DNA of 64,000 nucleotides from QHXQ01 sp963788965 (GCA_963788965.1 CAWBIK010000005.1:682001-746000), one strand, 5' to 3'. Positions 1 to 10,088 are shown, numbered from the stretch's first letter. Translations and numbers: made by a program. The notes: a model not told the origin generated them from the sequence alone.

Positions 1-246
1 CGCATGTCCGCGACGCACGCCGCGATCATCTTCAGCCTCGAACCCGTCTTCGCCACCATGTTCGCCGTCGCCGTCGGCGGCGCAAGCGAGTGGATGGGCG
101 GGCGCGCTTATGTGGGCGCGGCGCTCGTCTTCGCGGGCATCATCGTGTCGGAGTTGCGCTGGACGGGGCAGAGAAGCAGGCAGCGCATGAAAGCCGACGG
201 GCCCACCGCAGACGATGCCGTGGGGATAGAAGAGGGCCACGGCTGA
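1..246 (+). CDS. EamA/DMT-family transporter, C-terminal fragment
   Basis: This is the 3' end of a gene that begins before the window; the reading frame is open from base 1. The roughly 80 visible residues hold two hydrophobic stretches separated by a short loop containing SEW and GRAYVGAALVFAGI. This resembles the last two helices of drug/metabolite transporters of the EamA type, where a P-x-F-A-x-x-F-A-V pattern is followed by a final helix. The tail after the last helix is hydrophilic and probably cytoplasmic. The substrate cannot be inferred. The family call rests on the last helices only. Confidence 0.6.
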   Translation, partial: RMSATHAAIIFSLEPVFATMFAVAVGGASEWMGGRAYVGAALVFAGIIVSELRWTGQRSRQRMKADGPTADDAVGIEEGHG

Positions 247-302
247 TCGTGTTTCAGCTATATGCTTCGCGTTGTTCTTTGCGGCGCGTCTTGCATATCG
301 GC

Positions 303-308
303 TATACT
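303..308 (+). promoter_or_regulatory. Putative -10 element upstream of htrA-like gene
   Basis: TATACT in the context GGCTATACTCTG, about 60 bases before an ATG at 370 and 145 before the GTG at 453. No convincing -35 hexamer sits at the usual spacing, so this is only a weak promoter candidate. The same GCTATA(C/G)T word recurs before the genes at 18452 and 27143. Confidence 0.25.
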
Positions 309-452
309 CTGCGCACTTGGCGCATAGGCGTCTGTGGTTTGATTGCTGTAGAAGGTGGTAAAGCGATTTATGTATCAACTTCCCAAAGGCGAAACGACTG
401 AGTCGGAGCAGGCATTGTTGCGTCGCTTGCGCGTCTGGATCGCGGCCTGGCC

Positions 453-1955
453 GTGACGTGTCTGGCGGTGGGCGTGGGCGTGGGCGCGTTGCTCGCGGGC
501 AAGTCCGTCGTGGCGCAAAACGAACCGGCGCGCACCGAGGCGCAGATCGCGCGCGCGCCCGAAGCCTTGTCGGCCTCGTTCGCCGAGATTGCGAAGCGCG
601 TCGAGCCGGCGGTCGTTAACATCGACACGGTGTCCGCGCCGCAGGTCGCCGACAGCAAGGACGACAGCGCCGACGAGAACGATAAGGAAGGCTCAAGCGA
701 CAACCCGTTGATGGACATGTTCCGCAAGCACATGCGCCAACCGGCGCGCGGTGTGGGCAGCGGCTTCATCGTCGATCCGAAGGGCTTGATCGTGACGAAC
801 CAGCACGTCATTGAAGACGCGACGCGCATCAAGGTGCGTTTGCAGTCGGGCGAAGAGTTGGTCGGCGTCGTGGTTGGGCAGGATGAAGAAACCGATCTCG
901 CGGTCGTCAAAGTCACCCCGACGCGTGATCTGCCGACGCTCAAACTCGGCAACTCGGACGACGTGCAGGTCGGCGACTGGGTCTTGGCCATCGGCTCGCC
1001 CTTCGGCCTCGATCAAACCGTCACGGCCGGGATCATCTCGACGCGCGAACGGCAGACGCCCGCCTCGACCAACTTCCAGCACTTCCTGCAAACCGACGCC
1101 GCCATCAATCGCGGCAACTCCGGCGGCCCGCTCGTCAACATGCGCGGCGAAGTGATCGGCGTCAACTCGCAGATCGCCACCTCGACCGGCGACTATAACG
1201 GCATCGGCTTTGCGCTGCCCGCGAACGAAGCCTCGTTCGTCTATCGCCAACTCGTCGGCGACACGCATCGCGTGCGGCGCGGCTATCTCGGCGTGCTGCT
1301 TGAATCAGTCAAGCCTGAGTTCGCGCGCGTCTATGGTCTGCCCGAAGCGAAGGGCGCGATCATCACGGACGTGCGCGAAGGTCCGGCAAGCAAAGCGGGC
1401 ATACAAGCGGGCGACATCATCGTCGAGTACAACGGTCAGCCGATCATGAGTTCGCAGGATTTGATCAGCAAGGTTGCGGGCACGCCCGTCAATCAGAACG
1501 TGCAACTCACTTATCTGCGCGACACGAACAACAAACTCGAACGCCGCACGGTCAGCCTCTCTGTCGGCGAACGACCGCCGCTCAACGAGCCGCGTGCGAA
1601 ACCCGTGGGCGCGTCCGACGGCAACAAGGATAAGCCGGCCGCACCGGCTGTCATCCGGCCGGCGCTCGGCGTCAAACTCAGCGAGTTGACCAACGTTTTA
1701 GCCAACGAGAAGAACCTGCGCGGCGTGCGTGGCTTGCTCGTGACTGATGTTGATCCGGGCGGCTTAGCAGCCGACGCGGGCTTGCATGAAGACTATGTGA
1801 TCCAACGTGTCAACCGGCAACCCGTCGCCACGATTGCGGACTTCGAGCGCATCGTCAGCAGTCTCAAACCCGGCGACGCCGTCGTCATGCAGGTCGCATA
1901 CGCATCGACGGGCGGGCGCATCACGCAAGGCATCGTGCAGTTTACTTATCAGTAA
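453..1955 (+). CDS. HtrA/Do-like serine protease with two PDZ domains
   Basis: Envelope protease/chaperone of the DegP/DegQ group, which degrades or refolds misfolded periplasmic proteins. In the 500-residue frame the triad is visible as H118 (TNQHVI), D148 (TDLAVV) and S223 (GNSGGPL). Two PDZ-like domains follow, at about 270-365 and 400-498; the first contains GYLGV. A hydrophobic N-terminus suggests a signal anchor. The frame starts at GTG 453, but an ATG at 370 opens a different frame (MYQLPKGETTESEQ...WIAAW) that stops at 454-456, just where this hydrophobic segment begins. A one-base frameshift around 445-455 would join them into a more natural cytoplasmic head plus anchor, so the true start may be 370. 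The protease assignment is firm; the N-terminus is uncertain. Confidence 0.92.
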   Translation: MTCLAVGVGVGALLAGKSVVAQNEPARTEAQIARAPEALSASFAEIAKRVEPAVVNIDTVSAPQVADSKDDSADENDKEGSSDNPLMDMFRKHMRQPARGVGSGFIVDPKGLIVTNQHVIEDATRIKVRLQSGEELVGVVVGQDEETDLAVVKVTPTRDLPTLKLGNSDDVQVGDWVLAIGSPFGLDQTVTAGIISTRERQTPASTNFQHFLQTDAAINRGNSGGPLVNMRGEVIGVNSQIATSTGDYNGIGFALPANEASFVYRQLVGDTHRVRRGYLGVLLESVKPEFARVYGLPEAKGAIITDVREGPASKAGIQAGDIIVEYNGQPIMSSQDLISKVAGTPVNQNVQLTYLRDTNNKLERRTVSLSVGERPPLNEPRAKPVGASDGNKDKPAAPAVIRPALGVKLSELTNVLANEKNLRGVRGLLVTDVDPGGLAADAGLHEDYVIQRVNRQPVATIADFERIVSSLKPGDAVVMQVAYASTGGRITQGIVQFTYQ

Positions 1956-1959
1956 ATAA

Positions 1960-2027
1960 GTGAATCGTAAATCGTGCATAGATGAACTGCTGTTCCGTCT
2001 ATTCACGATTTACGATTTACGTTTCAC
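1960..2027. repeat. Intergenic inverted repeat, ATTTACG type
   Basis: Two arms built from the word CGTAAAT/ATTTACG face each other across about 25 bases. They form a long imperfect hairpin between the HtrA stop and the aldehyde dehydrogenase start. The element is much richer in A+T than the flanking genes. It ends only 6 bases before the next ATG, so it occupies the place where a ribosome-binding site would be expected. Confidence 0.75.
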
Positions 2028-2033
2028 TCCTTT

Positions 2034-3602
2034 ATGGCTCAAGCGAAAAAAGCTCTCAGCAAGACGACGAAGCGAAACGGGCGCACGAGCGGCGCGCGCG
2101 AGACGGTCAAGACTTATCACAACTACATCGGCGGCCAGTGGGTCGCCAGCGCATCGGGCGAGTACTTCGAGAACTACAACCCGGCCGACACGCGCGACGT
2201 GGTCGGGCGCTTCGCACTCTCGAACGCCGAAGATGTCGCGCGCGCCGTCGCGGCCGCGCGCACGGCGGCCGACGCTTGGAAGCGTCTGCCTGCGCCGCGC
2301 CGCGCCGAGATACTTTTTCGCGTGGGCGACATTCTGATCAAAAACAAAGACCGTTTCGCCGCCGACATGACGCGCGAGATGGGCAAGGTCCTAAAAGAGA
2401 CGGGCGGCGACGTGCAGGAGGCCATCGATTGCACGTTCTACACCGCTGGCGAAGGTCGTCGCTTGCACGGCTTCACCACGCCCGCCGAGATGCCCGACAA
2501 GTTCGCCATGTGCGTGCGTCAACCCGTGGGCTTGTGCGCGCTGGTTACGCCGTGGAACTTCCCGATGGCGATCCCTTCGTGGAAACTGATCCCCGCGCTC
2601 GTCTGCGGCAACACGGTCGTCATCAAACCGGCCGAAGACACGCCGCTCTCGACGATCAACTTAATCAAAGCATGTGAAGAAGCAGGCGTACCCGCAGGCG
2701 TCGTCAACGTCGTGACCGGCTACGGCGACACGGCCGGGCGTGCGCTCGTCGAACACCGCGACGTGCGGCTCGTCTCCTTCACCGGCTCGACCGAGACGGG
2801 GCGCACCATCGCCGCCGCCTGCGCCGACCGCAACGCCATCTGCTCGCTTGAGATGGGCGGCAAGAACGCCATCATGGTGATGGAAGACGCCGACATAGAC
2901 CTCGCCATCGAAGGCACGATCTGGGGCGCGTTCGGCACGTCCGGTCAACGCTGCACGGCCGCCTCGCGCGTCATCGTCCATAAGAAAGTTTATAAGAAGT
3001 TCACGCAGCAGTTGGTTGAGCGCGCGAAGGCTCTGCGCGTGGGCGACGGCGCTGATCCGAAGACCGACGTTGGACCAGTCATCAACGCCGCCGCCGCTCA
3101 CAAGATCATGGGCTACATAGAGGTCGGCGAACGCGAAGACGGCGCGACGCTCGCATGCGGCGGCAACCGGCTTGATAAAGGCGCGCACGCGCACGGCTAC
3201 TTTATCGAGCCGACCGTCTTCACCAACGTCGCCCCCGACATGCGGATCGCACAGGAAGAGATTTTCGGCCCCGTCACCGCCGTCATCCCGACCAACTCGT
3301 TAGACGAAGCCGTCGAGATCGCCAACGGCGTGCGCTATGGTCTATCCGCCTCGATCTACACGCAGGACGTGAACCGCGCCTTCCGCGCGCTCAACGACAT
3401 GTACACAGGCATCTTCTACGTCAACTCTTCGACCATCGGCGCGGAAGTCCACCTGCCCTTCGGCGGCACGAAAGCAACCGGCAACGGCCACCGCGAAGCG
3501 GGCACGCAAGTTCTGGACATCTTCACCGAATGGAAGTCGATCTACGTTGACTACAGCGGCAAACTACAGCGCGCACAGATCGACGAAGTGAATTTTGAGT
3601 GA
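2034..3602 (+). CDS. NAD(P)-dependent aldehyde dehydrogenase
   Basis: Oxidises an aldehyde to the acid with NAD(P). All class landmarks are present: the oxyanion Asn N174 in TPWNFP, the cofactor-binding FTGSTETGR near 249-257, the general base E273 in LEMGGKN, and the nucleophile C307 in SGQRCTA. At 522 residues it carries about 25 extra basic N-terminal residues compared with a typical 490-residue enzyme. The sequence style (YIGGQWV, NPAD, LEMGGKN) recalls semialdehyde or alpha-ketoglutaric-semialdehyde dehydrogenases, but the substrate is not settled. No Shine-Dalgarno motif precedes the ATG because a repeat fills the spacer. No pathway neighbour identifies the aldehyde; alanine dehydrogenase follows after a separate leader. 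Confidence 0.93.
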   Translation: MAQAKKALSKTTKRNGRTSGARETVKTYHNYIGGQWVASASGEYFENYNPADTRDVVGRFALSNAEDVARAVAAARTAADAWKRLPAPRRAEILFRVGDILIKNKDRFAADMTREMGKVLKETGGDVQEAIDCTFYTAGEGRRLHGFTTPAEMPDKFAMCVRQPVGLCALVTPWNFPMAIPSWKLIPALVCGNTVVIKPAEDTPLSTINLIKACEEAGVPAGVVNVVTGYGDTAGRALVEHRDVRLVSFTGSTETGRTIAAACADRNAICSLEMGGKNAIMVMEDADIDLAIEGTIWGAFGTSGQRCTAASRVIVHKKVYKKFTQQLVERAKALRVGDGADPKTDVGPVINAAAAHKIMGYIEVGEREDGATLACGGNRLDKGAHAHGYFIEPTVFTNVAPDMRIAQEEIFGPVTAVIPTNSLDEAVEIANGVRYGLSASIYTQDVNRAFRALNDMYTGIFYVNSSTIGAEVHLPFGGTKATGNGHREAGTQVLDIFTEWKSIYVDYSGKLQRAQIDEVNFE

Positions 3603-3699
3603 GCAGTACGGACTGATCGCGGCCATCTGTTTTTGGCCCGGTCGTAAAGATTCAACGCAAAGACCGCGAGGCAGGACGCGTTAGAGCGCGCAGTCAGTC

Positions 3700-3731
3700 G
3701 ATCTCAAATTTCAAATCTGAAATATGAGATC
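3700..3731. repeat. Small nested hairpin, GATCTCA...TGAGATC
   Basis: GATCTCA at 3700-3706 pairs with TGAGATC at 3725-3731, and an inner TTTCA/TGAAA pair nests inside it. The word style (AAATTTCAAATCTGAAAT) differs from the other repeats here. It lies in the leader of the alanine dehydrogenase gene, following a GCAAAGACCGCGAGGCAGGACGC stretch that matches the CGCAAAGACGCAAAG family seen near 23260, 40900 and 45575. Confidence 0.55.
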
Positions 3732-3823
3732 ACGTTTGAGTGCTCTATTGCGGCCCTTGCGCGTCTGCGCGTCGGATCGTCACCTGCCTGACATCAAAGT
3801 CAAAAACGATTGGAGGCGCAACT

Positions 3824-4969
3824 GTGCTCGTCGGACTTCCTAAAGAGATCAAAGACAATGAATATCGTGTCGGCTTGACGCCTGCGGGTGTGCGCGCGTT
3901 GACGGACGCGGGGCATAAGGTGATCGTCGAGCGCGACGCGGGCGCTGGCTCCGGCTTCGAGAACGAGTTGTATGAGCGCGCGGGCGCGCAGATCATCGAG
4001 ACGGCCGACGAGGTGTGGGGCGCGGCCGAGATGATCGTGAAGGTGAAAGAGCCGATTGCGCCTGAGTACCCGCGCATGCGCGAAGGGCAACTGCTGTTCA
4101 CCTACTTGCATCTCGCGCCCGATCAAGAGTTGACCAAGCAACTGCTCGAACGCAAAGTGACCGGCGTGGCCTACGAGACGATCACGGATCGCAAGGGCAC
4201 GCTGCCGCTGTTGACGCCGATGTCGGAAGTTGCGGGGCGCATGGCGGTGCAGGTCGGCGCGCATTATTTGGAGAAGATGTCGGGCGGGCGCGGCATCCTG
4301 TTGGGCGGCGTGCCGGGTGTGCCGGCGGCGCGCGTCGTCATCCTCGGCGGCGGCGTGGTCGGGACGAACGCCGCGAAGATCGCCGTCGGCATGGGCGCGC
4401 ACGTGACGATCATCGACAAGAGTTTGGATCGGCTGCGCGAGTTGGACGATATTTTCCTGACGAAGATTTCAACGCTCGCGTCTTCCGCTTACATGATTCA
4501 GGATGCAATCTCGGAGGCCGATCTGATCATCGGCGCAGTGCTTGTGCCCGGCGCGGCCGCGCCGCGACTCGTCACGCGCAACATGCTCAAGGAAGTACCG
4601 AACGGCGCGGTCATCGTGGACGTGGCGGTTGATCAGGGCGGATGCATCGAGACGACGCATCCGACCACGCACTCTGATCCGACCTACTACGTCGAAGGCG
4701 TGCTGCACTATTGCGTCGCCAACATGCCGGGCGCAGTGCCGCGCACCTCGACCTTCGCGCTGACCAACGCGACGCTGCCTTACGTCTTGCAACTCGCCAA
4801 TCGCGGCTTCCTCGACGCCGTGGCGCGCGACCCCGGACTGAAGGAAGGCGTCAACACCTACGCAGGCAAGTTGACGTATGAAGCCGTCGCCACCGCGCAA
4901 GGTTTAGACTACACGCCGCTGGATAACATAATCAGTGGCACAAGCAGCACGAGTGCGACCGGCGCGTAA
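3824..4969 (+). CDS. ald: Alanine dehydrogenase
   Basis: Reversible NAD-dependent deamination of L-alanine to pyruvate and ammonia. The start is GTG 3824, preceded by GGAGG, which gives 381 residues against about 371 for the family. A longer open frame back to 3740 has no family support. The N-terminus (MLVGLPKEIKDNEYRVGLTP) is highly characteristic. K75 in VKVKEP and H96 in LHLAPD are the expected substrate-binding and catalytic residues. The NAD-binding GGGVVGTNAAKIAVGMGA lies near 171-188 and ends in a strand with an acidic residue (IIDKS). The gene stands alone between repeat-bearing spacers. Confidence 0.96.
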   Translation: MLVGLPKEIKDNEYRVGLTPAGVRALTDAGHKVIVERDAGAGSGFENELYERAGAQIIETADEVWGAAEMIVKVKEPIAPEYPRMREGQLLFTYLHLAPDQELTKQLLERKVTGVAYETITDRKGTLPLLTPMSEVAGRMAVQVGAHYLEKMSGGRGILLGGVPGVPAARVVILGGGVVGTNAAKIAVGMGAHVTIIDKSLDRLRELDDIFLTKISTLASSAYMIQDAISEADLIIGAVLVPGAAAPRLVTRNMLKEVPNGAVIVDVAVDQGGCIETTHPTTHSDPTYYVEGVLHYCVANMPGAVPRTSTFALTNATLPYVLQLANRGFLDAVARDPGLKEGVNTYAGKLTYEAVATAQGLDYTPLDNIISGTSSTSATGA

Positions 4970-4992
4970 TAGCGGCGCGACCTCGCAGAGTT

Positions 4993-5080
4993 AAAGCACG
5001 AAGCCACACGACGCAACGCGAACCGAAGATCGTTAATCGCTTGATCTTCAGTCGTGCTGCTTTGTGTGGCTTCGTGGTTT
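4993..5080. repeat. Intergenic long hairpin, CACGAAGCCACAC type
   Basis: GCACGAAGCCACAC (4996-5009) pairs with GTGTGGCTTCGTGG (5064-5077), and GAAGATC (5025-5031) pairs with GATCTTC (5043-5049) inside. It sits between the ald stop and the next gene on the same strand and could terminate or stabilise the ald transcript, although no T-run follows. It belongs to the ACGAAGACACGAAG-like family also present at 24278 and 42364. Confidence 0.7.
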
Positions 5081-5187
5081 CTTATCACGCGGGTTGAATC
5101 TGAGACGGCCATCGGCGATACTGTGCGGTTGATTAATGGAACAAATTTTCGCCCTACGTGGTTCTGCTTTAACCGAGACGTGATTCG

Positions 5188-6526
5188 ATGTACGAGTTTG
5201 CAGTAGAACCTGCGGTAACACAGATTCGGCGGCGCGGTGTGCTGGTGGCCGAAGTTGCGCCTGAGAGTCTGGCGAGTGAGCTTGAGCTTGAAGCGGGCGA
5301 CCGCATCATCAAGGTCAACGGCCGAACAGTGCGCGACTATCTGGACTTTCGTTTCCTGACGGGCGGCGAGACGGAGTTGACGTTCTTTGTGCGCAAGCGC
5401 AGCGGCGAAGAATGGGAGATCGAGTTGGAGCGCGCCGAGGGCGAGGACTTCGGGCTTGAGTTCGAGCAGATCGTGCCGCGCCAGTGTGCGAACGAGTGCC
5501 TGTTCTGTTTCTGTAGCGGCAATCCGCCGGACGCGCGCAAGTCGCTCTTTGTTCGCGACGAAGACATACGCCTCTCGTTTCTTTACGGCAACTACACCAC
5601 GCTCACGTCGATCACCGAAGACGAGTTGCAGCGCGTCATCGAACAACGGCTGACGCCGCAATACGTCTCCGTTCACGCGACCGACAGAGACGTGCGCGCT
5701 TACCTGCTTGGCATTGACAAAGAGCGCGCCGACATCAGCGCCAAGCTGCGGCGGTTGCTCGACGCAGGCATCGAGATTCACGCGCAGGTCGTCTTGTGTC
5801 CTGAGATCAACGACGGCGAAATTTTGCGCCGCACGATCTACGATCTGGCCGCTGAGCATCCGCGCATCAAGAGCGTCGCCATCGTGCCGCTCGGCCTCAC
5901 GCGTTACAACACGGACGCGCGCCTGACGCCCGTGACGGCCGAGTTCTGCCGCCGCGTGATCGACGAACTGAAACCGATCCAGCGCGAGTTGCGCGCCCGC
6001 ACGGGCACAAACTTCGCTTTCCTCGGCGACGAGATTTATCTGCGCGCCGGCCTCGACGTGCCCTCGCGTCGCCACTATGGCGACTATCCGCAGATCGAAG
6101 ACGGCGTAGGCATGGTGCGTTCCTTCTACGAAGACTTCAACAAGCTCTGGCGCAAACTCGAACGCCGCCCGCCCGCGCACGCCAGCCCAACTGCACGGCA
6201 CGATCTTGACCGGCACACTCTTCGCGCCGCTGCTCGGCGCGTTGACCGACCGCTTGAACGAACGCTTCGGCACACGCCTCTCGACCGCTGCCGTCGAGAA
6301 CGATTACTTCGGTTCGGAGATAGTCGTGGCGGGGTTGATGACCGGCGCGTGCGTGCTGAAGGCGCGCGACAAAATCACAGGCGACTTTGTCGTGCTACCC
6401 AGCGCCGCCTTCAAGAGCGACGAGGCCATCATGCTCGACGGCACGACGCACGCTGAGTTGCAAACGCGACTCGGACTCCCCCTGCACGCGCTCGACTTCG
6501 CGGGCCTCGCGTCCCTGTTCAACTAA
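5188..6526 (+). CDS. PDZ / radical SAM / DUF512 protein, frameshifted
   Basis: Member of the DUF512 family (PDZ-like domain, radical-SAM core, DUF512), conserved in many bacteria with no settled reaction. The N-terminal part (about 12-70) is PDZ-like (GVLVAEVAPESLASELELEAGDRI is split here only by description). The cluster-binding cysteines C100-x3-C104-x2-C107 follow, with an extra C109. The frame from 5188 reads sensibly to about residue 325, then turns into arginine-rich nonsense ending at 6456. The natural continuation (LHGTILTGTLFAPLL... to FAGLASLFN) lies in the next frame, ending at 6526. The shift falls in the C-rich stretch 6165-6190. I treat it as one gene with a one-base error or mutation. 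No cofactor partner is adjacent. Confidence 0.85.
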
Positions 6527-6574
6527 AGCGGCCCACGCTGCGACTAAAGCGACCCATGCGGGCGACGCACGATG

Positions 6575-6580
6575 TATAAT
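6575..6580 (+). promoter_or_regulatory. Putative -10 element (TATAAT)
   Basis: A perfect TATAAT lies about 100 bases before the VWFA gene start at 6680, in an otherwise GC-rich gap. No good -35 hexamer is seen 16-18 bases upstream, so support is limited to the -10 word and its intergenic location. Confidence 0.35.
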
Positions 6581-6679
6581 GCGGCCCGTTGACTCCCCAC
6601 AGGGCTGTAAAGACCGACTTACAGGACATACTTAAAGTATTCGCTTCCGCGCCTGCGTGGCGTGAGATTGGAGCTTGCT

Positions 6680-8947
6680 ATGTTGACGCGACCACTGGTC
6701 AAAGCAACTCTCGCGCTGGCGCTGCTAACACCCGTGGCCGGCCAGCAACCCGCGCCTACACAACCGCCTGCGCGCGGCACAAGTGGGCAGGACGATGTCG
6801 TGCGCGTGACCACTAACCTCGTGCAAGTAGATGTAGTGGTGACGGACAAGGAGGGCCGGCCCGTCGCCGATCTACGACCTGAAGACTTTGAACTCTCCGA
6901 CGGCAAGCGGAAGCAGCAGATCACAAACTTCTCATACATCACGGCTGGTGCGCCGCCGGTCCAGTCGGCTTCGGCCGCACCCGCCGCGCGTAAGCCCAAT
7001 GCGCCGCCCATTGAGCCTGCGCGCCTGACGCGTGGTCAGGTGCAGCGCACCGTCGCGTTGGTTGTGGACGATCTCGGCCTGTCGTTCGAGAGCACAGGAT
7101 TCGTGCGGCAGGCGTTGAAAAAGTTCGTGGACGAACAGATGCAGCCGGGCGACTTGGTTACTATCCTGCGAACCAGTTCGGGCGCGGGCGCGAGCCAGCA
7201 GTTCACGACCGACAAGCGTGTGCTCTACGACGTGATCGAGCGCGTGCGTTGGAATCCGCAAGGGCGCGGCGGCCTCAGCCCCGTGGCGTCGTTGCGCGAA
7301 GAGAGTGCCGGGTCTGACTTTCGGGATGTCGTGCAGTTCAACGAAGAAGCAGAGGAGAGCCGGGCCGGCTGATATTCGGTCGGCACGTTCGGCACGGTCG
7401 GCGCGATTGTGCAGGGCTTGAGCGAAATGCCGGGGCGCAAGTCCATCGTCTTCATCTCGGAAGCGTTTCGCCTGTTCAGCGCGCAAGGGCGCAACGTGCA
7501 ACTGGTCGAGGCGATGCAACGCCTGACCGATAGAGCCAATGCGGCTTCAGTCTCGATCTACACGGTGGACGCGAGCGGCTTACAGACGGACAGGCTGGAC
7601 GCAAGCGACAAGGAAGGTGCGCCGGCCTATGTCATCTCACCTGAAGCGTTCATAGCGGCGACCGAGGCGCAAGGCGGACAGGTCGTGCGCCCCAACGCCC
7701 CGCCGCGCACTCTGCCGCGCGCAGACACGTTGGCCGCCCAGTCCGAGCAGGATTCACAGAACGCCTTTCGACGCCTCCACGCGATGATGGATCAGCGGCG
7801 CGACGCGCGGCTCGAATCGCAGACCGTCATGTCTTATCTGGCCGAGCGTACAGGCGGCCTCGCCCTACGTAATCGTAACGACCTCGGCTCGGCCATCCAA
7901 CGGATCATGGCTGATCAGGTGGGCTATTACCTGCTCGGTTATCGCCCCGATCCCGCGACGCTTGATCAGGCGACTGGCCGGCCGCGCCTGCAAGACTTGG
8001 ACGTGAAGATCAAGCGGTCGGGTTTGATCGTGCGCTCGCGGTCGCGTTATTTCGGCTTCACGGATGAGGCCCGCCCGCCGCAACGCCGCACGCGCGACGA
8101 ACAACTAGCGGCGGCGCTGGTTTCACCCTTTGCTGCGGGCGGCGTCCATGTGCGGCTGACTTCGCTGTTCGGGACCGAACCGGAAGGCGGCGCTTACGTG
8201 CGTTCGCTGCTTTACGTCGAGCCGCGCGATCTCGTTTTCAAGGACGGACCTAACGGCGCGCGTACCGCCGACCTTGAGATGATACTGGTGGCGTTTGGTA
8301 ATGATGGGCGGGTCATGGATCAATTCAATTACCCGCAAGCGGTCAGCGTGGCCAACGAGGACGAGTACCAGCGGCTCTTGCAGGCGGGGCTTGTCTATGT
8401 ACTCAACTTTCCCATCAAGCAGGCCGGCGCTTACCAGATGCGGATCGCCGTGCGTGATGCCGCCTCGGAGCGCATCGGCTCGGCTTCGCAGTTCGTCGAA
8501 GTGCCGGACCTTGCGAAGCAGCGGCTCTCGCTGTCAGGCGTGGTGCTCAGTGGCTTTGATCGGGCGCGGCAGCAAGCGGGCACTGGCCGATGTGGGCGGC
8601 CCGCCCGATCCACAGACGGGCCGGCCGTGCGGCGACTGCGGCAAGGGCTGGCGTTGGACTATCGTTACAACATCTTCAACGCGCGCCTGAACGCGACGGG
8701 GCAGCCGCAAATTCAGACGCAAATGCGCCTGTTCCGCGAAGGGCAACCGGTCTTTACCGGCAAAGTCTTACCGCTCGACGCGAGCCGGCAGGCAGACATG
8801 AAACGGCTCAACGCGGTCGGGCGTTTGGTGCTCGGCCCCGAACTGACGCCGGGCACTTATGTCCTGCAAGTCGTCGCGACCGATCTGCTCGCGCCCGCCG
8901 GTCGTAATACAACAACGCAGTGGATGGATTTTGAGATCGTTAAGTAG
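6680..8947 (+). CDS. Secreted VWFA-related Acidobacterial-type protein, interrupted
   Basis: Matches the style of the Acidobacterial VWFA-related family. There is a signal peptide (LALALLTPVAG), then an N-terminal domain with VRVTTNLVQVDVVVTDKEGRPV, then a von Willebrand A-like region with VALVVDDLGLSFES and MPGRKSIVFISEAF. The start is ATG 6680, after GGAG; an upstream GTG at 6662 is in frame but less likely. An in-frame TGA at 7370-7372 interrupts the middle, and homologous sequence resumes immediately (YSVGTFGTVGAIVQGL). Around 8575-8625 a short stretch reads better in another frame (ALADVGGPPDPQTG) before the original frame returns with PAVRRLRQGLALDYRYNIFNAR, which suggests two compensating one-base errors. 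Family role is unknown; cell-surface or periplasmic binding is the usual guess. Confidence 0.85.
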
Positions 8948-8960
8948 TGCGCGGGGTTGT

Positions 8961-9985
8961 TCATTCAGGCGCGCGCAGTCGCTCCAAGAGCTTGCGTGCT
9001 GCGGCTGCGTCCGGCGCTAAGGGTGCGAGGGTGAGATAAGCTTCCAAGTGTCCGATAGCGGTCTGACGCTGACCGAGTTCTTCAGCTAGACGCGCAAGCG
9101 CGAGGTGGGCCCGCGCCGCTCGCTGTTCGTCCAGTTGCAGCGCGCGGCTAAGATGCCGCGCCGCCCCTTCGCTATTAGTTTCCAGCAGCGCCCAGCCCAT
9201 GTAGAGATGCGCCGCCCAATCAGGTTCACGCAGGCGCAGCGCCGTTTCCAACTCCGCCACCGACTCCGCCCGCCGCTCAAGCATTAACAAGACGATGCCG
9301 CGCTCAGTGTGGACCTCTGCGTGTTTGGGCGCGATCTCGTCGAGCGGCTGAAGCATTTCTAACGCTTCGGGCAGGCGCTTCTGGCGGCGCAGTTCCCGGC
9401 TCAGTTCGATGCGGGCCGCGTAGTACTTGGGATAGGCTGTCACGGCCGCGCGCAGTTCGGCGAGCGCGCGAGCGGTGTCGCCGCTGTCGCTTGCTTTCAT
9501 GCCGGCCTCAAAGTGTTTGCGGGCCGCCTTCGGCACATCGAGATCAACGTCCCCCGCCAACACACCGGGCGCGGTCCGCTCCGGGGGCGGTTTTAACGAC
9601 ACTTCGACCAGCACATTGAACGATGTGGGTCTACTACGCACGAGCGGCCGCACGGACACGTTTGCGGTCGCCGATTCAAACTGCTCAGTCTCAATCGTCT
9701 CGACCACATACTCGCCCTCGGTCACTTGGATAAAAGTAAATTGCCCTTCGGCCGGCTGAACGTCTCGCCTACCGGGTGCAGATCGGGCAAGCGCAGCAGA
9801 CGCACGCGGACGTTGCCAATGCGCCCGCCGGTGCGGAACTGTACGCGCCCGTCGATCTGATGATAAGCCGAACCCGCATCCGGTTGCGCCGGTGCTTGCG
9901 CGTGCGCCGGCCGCGCGCCGCCGACAACGAACACGACGGCGAGGACCAGCGGCCACACCCGGCCGAGTTGCTTTACTTCGATCAT
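8961..9985 (-). CDS. Secreted TPR-repeat protein, frameshifted
   Basis: The ATG at 9985, with AGAGG upstream, begins a signal peptide (VLAVVFVVGGARPAHA) followed by an HQIDGRVQFRTGGRIGNVRVRLL strand-rich start that resembles a carboxypeptidase-regulatory-like beta domain. This frame fails near 9755, and the rest continues in another frame from EGQFTFIQVTEGEYVVETI. From about residue 145 of the joined protein there are consecutive TPR-like helical hairpins (ALAELRAAVTAYPKYYAARI; WAAHLYMGWALLETNSEGAA). The protein probably acts as a periplasmic scaffold. It lies downstream of an Oar-like receptor on the same strand but behind a strong terminator, so it is probably transcribed separately. Confidence 0.8.
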
Positions 9986-10088
9986 GAAACTACCTCTGAC
10001 CGATAAATCCGCGCGGGTGTGCTGTAGCGCCGAAGCGGCTTCTGCAACGGCCCGCGTTTGCCGGCCATGCTAGCACACGGCGGCAAGT

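Noticed and set aside
4909..6273. A 454-codon minus-strand open frame
   Set aside because: It is antisense to the radical-SAM gene whose CxxxCxxC and PDZ signals are clear, and has no motif of its own.
7370..7372. UGA recoding (TGA as Trp) suggested by in-frame TGA here and at the remnant near 62610
   Set aside because: Many intact genes in the window end in TGA at the expected family length, so TGA is a normal stop here. Selenocysteine is also unsupported by any SECIS-like context or family.
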